From Vulcanimicrobiota bacterium (lineage in GTDB: Bacteria; Vulcanimicrobiota; Vulcanimicrobiia; Eremiobacterales; Eremiobacteraceae), in the NCBI GenBank assembly GCA_019232725.1, contig JAFANK010000251.1, positions 1 to 9,019 on the forward strand: a stretch of 9,019 nucleotides of DNA, in the 5' to 3' direction. Positions 1 to 5,975 of this stretch are shown here, piece by piece. Positions within the stretch are counted from its first letter, which is position 1. Each line of letters begins with the position of its first letter. The notes beneath the pieces were generated by a model, which saw nothing but the letters and a program-made list of their open reading frames with translations, was not told the DNA's origin and did no database searches. Made by a program: the position numbers and the translations under genes.

Positions 1-1035
1 TATGGCAAGGACCTCGCGGCTGGTCGCCAAGACCGATACCTTGGGACACCCGCGCAGAAGCGCGTCGATGGTCTTCGACGCGTCGTGGACGAGATGCTCG
101 CAGTTATCGATGATCAACAACGTTTGCTTGTGTTTGAGGTGGGCGACGAGGGCCGCCAGCATCGGCCGATCGGGCTGTTCTTGCAACTCGAACGCTTCGG
201 CGATCACGTTGGGGATGAGTGATGCGTCGGTCAGCGGTGCGAGATCGGCAAACCACACGCCATCGGAGAAGCCGTCCAACGCCTCAGCGCCTGCCTGCAG
301 TGCGCAGCGCGTCTTCCCGACGCCGCCCGAACCGCTCAGCGTCACGAGCCGGTGCTTGTCGACGAGCGCTCGGATCTCGGTGATCTCCCGATCGCGACCG
401 ACCAGGCTCGTCAACTGCTGCGGCAAATTGTTGTTGAGAACGCTCAGTGATTTGAGCTTTGGGAACTCCGTGGGCAAATCGTCGGCGAGCAGTTGGAAGA
501 CGTGTTCGGCCGCGGTCAGGTCCTTGAGCCGGTGTTCGCCCATGTCGCGCAACGCGATGTCTGGCATGGCAAGCGCGAGCAGCTCTGCGGCCGCGGTGGA
601 GAGCAGCACTTGCTGGCCGTGACCGATGGCTAACAGGCGCGCGACACGATTGAGGGTCGGCCCGAAATAGTCGCCGTCACGCTCGTCAGACGTGCCGACA
701 TGTAATGCCATGCGCACGCGAATGCCGTCGACGGCCCCGAAATCTTCTTGCGCAAGCGTGCGCTGCGCGTCGAGCACAGCGCTGACGCCGTCAGCGATCG
801 TCCAGAAGACCGCACAAAACGCGTCGCCGATCGTTTTGAAGACATGGCCATCGTGCGCGGCGATCGCCGTTCGCATGATCGCGTCGTGGCGGCGCACGGC
901 CTGCGTCATCGCGGGAGCATCGCGATCCCAGCGGACCGTGCTGCCTTCAATATCCGTAAAGAGGAAAGCTACGTTGCCGGAAGGCAAGCCCGTGCGGGTC
1001 GCACCCCCAGCAGCCGCCGAGACGGCAGCATCCAT
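1..1035 (-). CDS. Class III adenylate/guanylate cyclase fused to a STAND/AAA-type ATPase, N-terminal part (truncated at window edge)
   Basis: This is a cytoplasmic signalling protein. An N-terminal class III nucleotide cyclase domain (about residues 20-185) would make cAMP or cGMP, followed by a P-loop NTPase (about 205 to the edge) of the type found in large LuxR/AfsR-like regulators. The cyclase has FTDIEGST with first metal Asp28, FKTIGDAF with substrate-contacting Lys67 and second metal Asp71, GDYFG with Asp122 in the purine-selecting position, and NRVAR with Asn129 and Arg133 as transition-state residues, so it looks catalytically intact. Lys67 plus Asp122 favour ATP as substrate (inference). 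The NTPase shows LVGRDREI (about 214-221), Walker A GSGGVGKT (235-242), Walker B LLIIDNCEHL (306-315) and LATSREVL near the edge. The ATG at 1035 is the only good start just before the cyclase fold; its ribosome site is weak. 345 residues are visible; relatives usually continue with a long helical or TPR region, here outside the window. Confidence 0.93.
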   Translation of the reverse strand, partial: MDAAVSAAAGGATRTGLPSGNVAFLFTDIEGSTVRWDRDAPAMTQAVRRHDAIMRTAIAAHDGHVFKTIGDAFCAVFWTIADGVSAVLDAQRTLAQEDFGAVDGIRVRMALHVGTSDERDGDYFGPTLNRVARLLAIGHGQQVLLSTAAAELLALAMPDIALRDMGEHRLKDLTAAEHVFQLLADDLPTEFPKLKSLSVLNNNLPQQLTSLVGRDREITEIRALVDKHRLVTLSGSGGVGKTRCALQAGAEALDGFSDGVWFADLAPLTDASLIPNVIAEAFELQEQPDRPMLAALVAHLKHKQTLLIIDNCEHLVHDASKTIDALLRGCPKVSVLATSREVLAI

Positions 1036-1065
1036 GGTCTACTAGTTCTCGCTTTCCGTTCGCCA

Positions 1066-1139
1066 GTCCGGCCCGCGGATATCGCTACTTGCTTGATCGT
1101 TCCAGAGGAGAACGCACGTCGCTCAAACGAAGGCCGGAC
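1066..1139. repeat. Spaced 8-bp inverted repeat in the divergent cyclase/lipoprotein intergenic region
   Basis: GTCCGGCC at 1066-1073 is the exact reverse complement of GGCCGGAC at 1132-1139, with a 58-base spacer. Both arms lie between the cyclase start (1035) and the lipoprotein start (1175), where binding sites for a shared regulator would sit. The arms are short and GC-rich, so chance is a serious alternative; the arms are seen, a function is only inferred. I found no convincing -35/-10 pair in this 139-base gap. Confidence 0.3.
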
Positions 1140-1162
1140 AATACCAAGCGCCCGGTCCTTCT

Positions 1163-1167
1163 GGAGG
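1163..1167 (+). promoter_or_regulatory. Strong Shine-Dalgarno (GGAGG) of the lipoprotein gene
   Basis: GGAGG lies 7 bases before the ATG at 1175 and 13 bases before the next in-frame ATG at 1181. The spacing selects 1175 as the start codon. It is the clearest ribosome-binding site in the window; most other genes here have weak or no recognisable site. Confidence 0.8.
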
Positions 1168-1174
1168 TTCTTTA

Positions 1175-2707
1175 ATGAACATGTCACGGACGGCGGTGTT
1201 GTTCGCCGCGGTTATACTCGCATTATCGGCCGCCGGCTGCGGTGGTGGCAGCAGCGTCTCCACACAGCCGCAGGTCGCCACGCAACATCCGTCATCGCCT
1301 CAGGCACCGGCGCTCCAAGCACAAGCGCTCACGTTATCGCCATCGGGTGGAACGTTCGCGCTGAAGTTGCCGGCCGGGTATAGCGGCTCGCTGACGATCG
1401 GTCCCAATCACGCCCCGCCGGGCACGGTGATGGAAGTCGGCATCGCAAGCGCACTTATGGCGCAGCACTCGGGCGAGACACGTTACGCGAAGTCGCCGCC
1501 CCCCGACCCATTCCCCCTTGTTTTCACGATCAAGCTTCCCATCACCATCACGCTCCCGATCCTAGGCTTCACGATCACGTTTCCATCATGGGTGAATCTC
1601 GCCCAAGGCACGTTCGACGTCTCGTTTTTCGATCCAACGCAGCCGATCAGTTTTGTCGCACCGACGGACCCAACGCTGATCGGCAAGGCGACCGCCAGCG
1701 GCCACACACTGACCTTCGTTCCCGCAGTCCAATTCTTCACGTTCAAAGCGCATGTCGCATACTCGGAGACGATCGCGCGTGATACTGGCGGTGCGGGCGT
1801 CGTGCTGCCGGTGAGTGCCGGCGCGAACAATCAGCAACTCCCGCCGAACGGCACGCTTGGCAGTCCTAATGTCGCTGAGACCTCGAGCGCCTCGACCTTT
1901 TTGCAGTGGACGGTCATACCGTTCGGGCCGACGATCACGGTCGGGGGCGATGGGACACCGGCGTCCGGCCCCGAGTCGCTGATCGTGCAATCAACCGGTA
2001 CGACGAGCCTGACGGGCACCAAGGTCACGCTCAATTTCAACCCGGGCGGCCCCGCCCCGACACCGGGTGGCCCCGGAACGTTCACTCCTGACACCAATCC
2101 GACGGTGCTCGGTCCGTATGATGCGACCTGCACCAACAATCTGAACTGCACGTTTACCGTGACCGATGCCGTCACGCTGTCGGCCGGGCACAAGTTCGCG
2201 ATCGAACTGCTCAGCGTCGATGTCTGCGTTCCAAGCGACGTCTCCCAACCGTGCGACGCCACGAACCCAGACAATGCGCTCACCCTCCTCAACGGCAACC
2301 AGCAGTATGACGTGCTCGTTTCGGACGCGACCGGGCTATTGACTGGGCCGAACTACAGCGTGGCAGTGACGGGCAGCAATCCCGATGGCTCGCCGCTCCC
2401 CGAAGGAGCGACACCCTGCACGTTTGTGTCCGAGGCTGAGGGCAACGGTGACAATCCGCCTGGCTACAACGATACGTGGCCGATTGGACCGAACACGGAA
2501 TTCGAAGTGAACACGGGGTCGCCGCCCATCGGCGGCGCTGCGTGCACCTTTGTCGTCAGTTACAACGGCAATCCGGTCGCATCGACGAATATCGCGATCG
2601 GTGGCAGCGCGCCGCTCACCGTGGCCATGAAGAAGCGCCTGATGCACCGCTTGTTCGTGAATCCACCCGTCAAGGGGCGAAAGGGCGTGCTCGTCTCAGG
2701 CAGCTAG
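1175..2707 (+). CDS. Secreted lipoprotein of unknown function, beta-rich
   Basis: I do not recognise a named family. The N-terminus is a type II signal peptide: a short basic start (MNMSR), a hydrophobic core at about residues 7-20, and a lipobox-like AAGC with Cys22 as the lipidation site. Ala instead of Leu at position -3 makes the box slightly non-standard. After a low-complexity Gly/Ser/Gln/Pro linker (23-55) the protein is rich in Thr, Val, Gly and Pro, as in stacked beta-sandwich domains. There are very hydrophobic strands around 116-140 (IKLPITITLP, GFTITFPSWV). Apart from Cys22, all six cysteines lie in the C-terminal 200 residues (319, 325, 351, 360, 415, 457), an even number that could form three disulfides outside the cytoplasm. 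The tail (485-510) is basic. An envelope-anchored surface or adhesion-like protein is plausible, but no function can be assigned. The gene is convergent with, and overlaps by 4 bases, the radical SAM gene. Confidence 0.85.
   Translation: MNMSRTAVLFAAVILALSAAGCGGGSSVSTQPQVATQHPSSPQAPALQAQALTLSPSGGTFALKLPAGYSGSLTIGPNHAPPGTVMEVGIASALMAQHSGETRYAKSPPPDPFPLVFTIKLPITITLPILGFTITFPSWVNLAQGTFDVSFFDPTQPISFVAPTDPTLIGKATASGHTLTFVPAVQFFTFKAHVAYSETIARDTGGAGVVLPVSAGANNQQLPPNGTLGSPNVAETSSASTFLQWTVIPFGPTITVGGDGTPASGPESLIVQSTGTTSLTGTKVTLNFNPGGPAPTPGGPGTFTPDTNPTVLGPYDATCTNNLNCTFTVTDAVTLSAGHKFAIELLSVDVCVPSDVSQPCDATNPDNALTLLNGNQQYDVLVSDATGLLTGPNYSVAVTGSNPDGSPLPEGATPCTFVSEAEGNGDNPPGYNDTWPIGPNTEFEVNTGSPPIGGAACTFVVSYNGNPVASTNIAIGGSAPLTVAMKKRLMHRLFVNPPVKGRKGVLVSGS
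2704..2707. other. Shared CTAG palindrome holding the stop codons of two convergent genes
   Basis: TAG at 2705-2707 ends the lipoprotein on the plus strand, and TAG read on the minus strand from 2706 to 2704 ends the radical SAM gene. There is no intergenic space and I see no hairpin plus T-run terminator for either transcript, so the two transcripts probably overlap at their 3' ends (inference). Confidence 0.9.
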
Positions 2708-4167
2708 ACCGTCGCGGCAGTCGTCCCCGCACCGGCTGCTTCGGTTTGTGCGGTCTTGCGCTCGCGCAAGAATTTGAAGAATTCTGCGCCTTCGCGTAGC
2801 CGCCGCTTCATGACGTTGGGGTCGCGTAGCATGCCGCCGAACAGCGAGATCATCTTGCGCGGACGGAAGTAGAAGCGCCGGTAGAATTCGTCCAACGACT
2901 CGTAGATGACGGCCGAGCTCAAGTGCGGATATTCGAGCGCTGCTGCCTGCACGCCGTGCTCGTCGACGAGGCCGTCATCGGGGATGCGCAGCCAGCCTTG
3001 CTCCTGGGCTTGACGGAAGAGGAACGTGCCCGGGTACGGCGCTGCCAGCGACACCTGGATCGTCTCAGGATCCATCTCGCACGCGAACCGGATGGTCTCC
3101 TGAATCGTCTCAGGCGTTTCTCCGGGGAGACCCACGATGAATGTGCCATGGATCTTGATGCCCAGCTCGCGGCAGTCTTGTGAGAACCGGCGCGCGATAT
3201 CCAGGCGCACACCCTTTTTGATGTTGTTGAGGATCTGCTGGTTGCCTGACTCGTACCCGACGAGCAGCAGGCGCAGCCCGTTCTCTTTCATGATCTCAAG
3301 GGTCTTGCGCGGCACGATGGCTTTGGCATTGCATGACCAGGTAAGCCCCAGCCGGCCCATGCGGCGCGCGATCTCTTCCACGCGAGGCAGATCGTCGGTC
3401 AGCGTGTCGTCGTCGAAGAACCATTCGCGCACCTGCGGGAAAAGCTGTTTCGCTCGCGTCATCTCCGCTTCGACGTTGTCCACGCTGCGCACCCGGTAGA
3501 CATGGCCCCCGATGGTTTGCGGCCACAAGCAGAAGGTGCATTTCGAACGGCAGCCGCGCCCTGTATAGATGGACACATACGGGTGGTTCAGATAGCCGTT
3601 GAAATAGTTCTCGATCGTGAGGTCGCGCTTGTAGACGTCGAGCACGGATGGAAGAGAATCCATCTCATGCAGGATGGGCCGCTTCGGTGTGTATGCAATT
3701 GTGCTGCCCGAGCGATAGATGATGCCGGGCACCTCATCGAGTGGCGTCCCTGCGGCGACGTCACGGCAGATGAACTCAAACTCACCCACCGCCATCCAAT
3801 CCACGGCCCGTGCGACGGCCATCGACTCTTCCGGCAAGACCGCGACATGCGCGCCGACCATCCCGATCTTGACAGCCGGGTTTTCGTCTTTGAGGCGAGC
3901 AGCGAAGCGGGCATTGTTGACAAATGACGGTGTGCTCGTGTGGACGATCACGAGCTCGTAATCCTTGGCGAGGGGTGCAACCTGCTCGATGGACAGCCCA
4001 TCCGGCGGCGCATCGACGAGGCGGCTCCCGGGAACCAGTGCTGCCGCCTGCGCGAGCCAGGTCGGGTACCAGAAGGAGCGGACTTCGCGGCGCGCCTGAT
4101 AACGGGAACCGGCGCCTCCGTCGAAGCCTTCGAAGCTCGGCGGGTTGACGAACAACGTCTTCATCAT
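2704..4167 (-). CDS. hpnJ: Hopanoid biosynthesis-associated radical SAM protein, HpnJ type
   Basis: HpnJ belongs to the B12-binding-type radical SAM enzymes and acts on the polar side chain of bacteriohopanepolyols; it is needed for bacteriohopanetetrol cyclitol ether formed from the glucosamine-bearing hopanoid. The N-terminal part (about 1-135) opens with LFVNPPSFEGFDGGAGSRY and SFWYPTWLAQ, wording I associate with HpnJ itself. It resembles a B12-binding fold, but I see no DxHxxG cobalt-ligand motif. The radical SAM core (about 196-385) carries GRGCRSKCTFC, a CxxxCxxC cluster with Cys206, Cys210 and Cys213, then FFDDDT (250-255), GYESGNQQIL (304-313), and HGTFIVGLPGE followed by APYPGTF (340-382). 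At 487 residues it is close to family length. The start is the first of two adjacent ATGs; a stop lies upstream in frame with no other start between. No other hopanoid gene (shc, hpnG, H, I, K) is in the window. A paralogue acting on another lipid is the main alternative. Confidence 0.88.
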   Translation of the reverse strand: MMKTLFVNPPSFEGFDGGAGSRYQARREVRSFWYPTWLAQAAALVPGSRLVDAPPDGLSIEQVAPLAKDYELVIVHTSTPSFVNNARFAARLKDENPAVKIGMVGAHVAVLPEESMAVARAVDWMAVGEFEFICRDVAAGTPLDEVPGIIYRSGSTIAYTPKRPILHEMDSLPSVLDVYKRDLTIENYFNGYLNHPYVSIYTGRGCRSKCTFCLWPQTIGGHVYRVRSVDNVEAEMTRAKQLFPQVREWFFDDDTLTDDLPRVEEIARRMGRLGLTWSCNAKAIVPRKTLEIMKENGLRLLLVGYESGNQQILNNIKKGVRLDIARRFSQDCRELGIKIHGTFIVGLPGETPETIQETIRFACEMDPETIQVSLAAPYPGTFLFRQAQEQGWLRIPDDGLVDEHGVQAAALEYPHLSSAVIYESLDEFYRRFYFRPRKMISLFGGMLRDPNVMKRRLREGAEFFKFLRERKTAQTEAAGAGTTAATV

Positions 4168-4211
4168 GTTGCCCGGGTTACACGCTCGGACAGCGAACTC
4201 CCGGGGAAAAG

Positions 4212-4221
4212 GTTATAGAAT
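4212..4221. promoter_or_regulatory. Candidate bidirectional promoter core (overlapping -10 elements)
   Basis: The 59-base gap between the radical SAM and DUF488 starts holds an AT-rich island (about 4207-4225) in GC-rich surroundings. TATAAC reads on the minus strand at 4217-4212, and TAGAAT reads on the plus strand at 4216-4221; each matches TATAAT at 5 of 6 positions. The plus-strand element would start transcription close to the DUF488 ATG at 4227, giving a leaderless or near-leaderless mRNA, which fits the lack of a good ribosome site there. No clear -35 was found on either strand, so this is a tentative call. Confidence 0.35.
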
Positions 4222-4226
4222 TATCG

Positions 4227-4763
4227 ATGACGCTCTACACCATCGGCCACGGCACGCGCACGGCCCAAGAACTGATCGAGGCGCTCCAGTCGTTCGACGT
4301 GCGACTTGTGGCGGACGTCCGAGCCTACCCACGCTCCCGCACGAACCCGCAGTTCAATGAAGATGTCTTGCGGCAAACGGTCGCGCAGGCAGGTCTTGCG
4401 TACGAGCATTGGCGATCGCTTGGTGGGCGACGACGCGGTCAAGGTGATGCGAGTCCAAATGATGCGTGGCGCCACCCGGCGTTCCGGGCATACGCGGACT
4501 ACATGCTGGAGGAGGCTTTCTTGTCGGCGCTCGACATGCTCCTCACCCATGCCGCGCACACGGTCACGGCGGTGATGTGCAGCGAGACGCTGTGGTGGCG
4601 ATGTCATCGCCGATTGATCGCGGACGCAGCCATCGCGCGCGGCGCGCAGGTCTTGCACATCATGCGCCCAGGCGTCGCCGTCCCGCATCAACTGCCACCA
4701 TTCGCACATCTCGTGGGCGACAAAGTATCGTACGTCGTCACCGCACCAAGCGTCCGGCCCTAG
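4227..4763 (+). CDS. DUF488 family protein
   Basis: This is a small cytoplasmic protein of the DUF488 family, whose biochemical role is not established. The sequence carries the family's hallmarks throughout: TIGHGTR at 5-11, DVRAYPRSRTNPQF at 30-43, and MCSETLWWRCHRRLIAD at 117-133 with a Cys and His/Arg-rich cluster that looks like a binding or active site. The length of 178 residues is normal and the protein appears complete. The ATG at 4227 places the IGHGTR motif at the expected distance from the N-terminus. The only purine stretch upstream (AAAAGG, 4207-4212) is too far away to be a good ribosome site. The gene is divergent from the radical SAM gene, and the LCP gene follows 30 bases after its stop in the same reading frame, so the two are probably co-transcribed. 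I would not infer a functional link from that alone. Confidence 0.92.
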   Translation: MTLYTIGHGTRTAQELIEALQSFDVRLVADVRAYPRSRTNPQFNEDVLRQTVAQAGLAYEHWRSLGGRRRGQGDASPNDAWRHPAFRAYADYMLEEAFLSALDMLLTHAAHTVTAVMCSETLWWRCHRRLIADAAIARGAQVLHIMRPGVAVPHQLPPFAHLVGDKVSYVVTAPSVRP

Positions 4764-4793
4764 AGAAACGGGAGACGAGCATCCCTCTGCACA

Positions 4794-5954
4794 ATGATGG
4801 TGCCGATGCAGTCAAACCCGGCTGCGGCGACCCGACTCATCGTGGTGGCCGCCGTCCTTGTCGTACTCGCCGCGGCCATCTTCTTGCGCCATCCCATCTC
4901 CCAGGCTCTCGGGCGTTTTAAAGATGCCGGCATCGCGGCCAAGGCGACGAGCGACGTCTCCGCGACCTTCGGGAAGCATCGTCTCAACGTGCTCGTCTTG
5001 GGTTACCAAGACGACGAGGGTCTATCAGACGCCGTCGTCCTTGCGCACCTGGACTTGGATCGCCCTACCATCACCCTGGTGTCCGTGCCACGTGACACGT
5101 GGGTGCATATCCCGGGTCACGGACATAACAAGATCAATGCCGCCATCGGCCTTGGGGGCCCGCAGCTGACCGCTAAAGTCGTCAGCGCGCTGACCGGAGC
5201 GCCGATCGATGCGACCATGGTGGTGCAGCCTGAAGGTGCCAAGCAGCTTGTCGATGCGATCGGCGGGCTTAACGTCAATGTCGAGAAAGACATGGACTAC
5301 GACGACAACTATGGCAATCTGCATATCCATCTTAAGAAGGGCGAACACTACCTGACGGGCGGCCAGGTTGCAGGCTACATCCGTTTCCGCCATGATCCCG
5401 AAGGCGACTATGGCAGAATGCGCCGTCAGCAGCAGGTGGCTCGCGATCTGTTGCACGCGCTCGGCCAGCCTTCTAATTGGTCGAAGCTGCCGCGGCTCAT
5501 AACGCTCGCACGTTCCGACGTGAAGACGCAACTGACCGACCAGCAGCTGCAAGCGTTGGCCGAGCTCTATCGCAGTGTGCAGCCCGACGACGTGCGTGCC
5601 CTGACCCTGCCTTCACATACCGGCAGCGTTGGCGACGCCTCCGTCGTCTTTGTCGACGATCGGTGGGCCAAGATCATCGGCCGCGTGCTGTTCGCGCCAA
5701 GCGCGCCGTCGCAGGACACGGTCCTCGTCGCAAACGCGACCGGTGATGACGGTCTGATCAAGACGGTGATCGGAGCGTTGCGCGGCGGTGGATGGAACGT
5801 CCAGACATTTGTCACCCAACGGGTCGCCGATACGACTGAAGTCATCGGGTCTTCGGCGACGGCAAATGATCTTGCGCGCGCGATGGGGCCGGTCAAGCGC
5901 GGCGCCGGTAAAGATACCGTGCTGCGCGTCGGTTCCGACCTGCTGCCGAATTAA
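4794..5954 (+). CDS. LytR-CpsA-Psr (LCP) family protein with C-terminal LytR_C domain
   Basis: LCP proteins are membrane-anchored phosphotransferases that move glycopolymers from polyprenyl-pyrophosphate carriers onto the cell wall; their catalytic domain lies outside the cytoplasm. A short N-terminus is followed by one transmembrane helix (about 14-31), then the LCP domain (about 63-222). Motifs are LNVLVLGYQDDEGLSDAV with Asp79, SVPRDTWV with Arg100 and Asp101, HNKINAAIGLGGP (111-123), and RFRHDPEGDYGRMRRQQ (197-213) with Arg208 and Arg211 in the lipid-phosphate-binding positions. The segment 306-384 (VLVANATGDDGL onward, ending in VLRVGSDL) matches the LytR_C domain often fused to LCP proteins. 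The start is ambiguous: ATGs lie at 4794, 4797 and 4806 and all leave the anchor intact; GGGAG at 4770-4774 is too far for a standard site. It follows DUF488 by 30 bases and converges on the hydroxylase gene. The polymer it handles cannot be told from the sequence. Confidence 0.92.
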   Translation: MMVPMQSNPAAATRLIVVAAVLVVLAAAIFLRHPISQALGRFKDAGIAAKATSDVSATFGKHRLNVLVLGYQDDEGLSDAVVLAHLDLDRPTITLVSVPRDTWVHIPGHGHNKINAAIGLGGPQLTAKVVSALTGAPIDATMVVQPEGAKQLVDAIGGLNVNVEKDMDYDDNYGNLHIHLKKGEHYLTGGQVAGYIRFRHDPEGDYGRMRRQQQVARDLLHALGQPSNWSKLPRLITLARSDVKTQLTDQQLQALAELYRSVQPDDVRALTLPSHTGSVGDASVVFVDDRWAKIIGRVLFAPSAPSQDTVLVANATGDDGLIKTVIGALRGGGWNVQTFVTQRVADTTEVIGSSATANDLARAMGPVKRGAGKDTVLRVGSDLLPN

Positions 5955-5975
5955 CAGCCAGCAACAATGAGCGAA

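Noticed and set aside
2..622. Open plus-strand frame of 206 codons at the left edge
   Set aside because: It lies antisense to the cyclase/ATPase gene, whose motifs are unmistakable on the minus strand. Its translation is Ser/Ala/Arg-rich with no domain, as expected for a shadow frame in GC-rich DNA.
1104..1110. A second SD-like sequence, AGAGGAG, upstream of the lipoprotein
   Set aside because: No ATG, GTG or TTG follows at a suitable distance, so I see no small gene or leader peptide using it.
748..1383. Open plus-strand frame of 211 codons spanning the intergenic region and the lipoprotein start
   Set aside because: It is antisense to the cyclase and out of frame with the lipoprotein, has no ribosome site, and its translation is Arg-rich without motifs. 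The lipoprotein frame has a strong GGAGG and a signal peptide.
4227..4763. A defence or toxin-antitoxin role for DUF488
   Set aside because: No nuclease, toxin or partner gene is visible beside it. Its neighbours are a cell-wall gene and a lipid-modifying gene, and the family has no established defence role that I know of.
5955..5975. Terminator between the convergent LCP and hydroxylase genes
   Set aside because: The 21-base gap has no hairpin followed by a T-run on either strand. Termination here may need Rho or lie inside the neighbouring coding regions.
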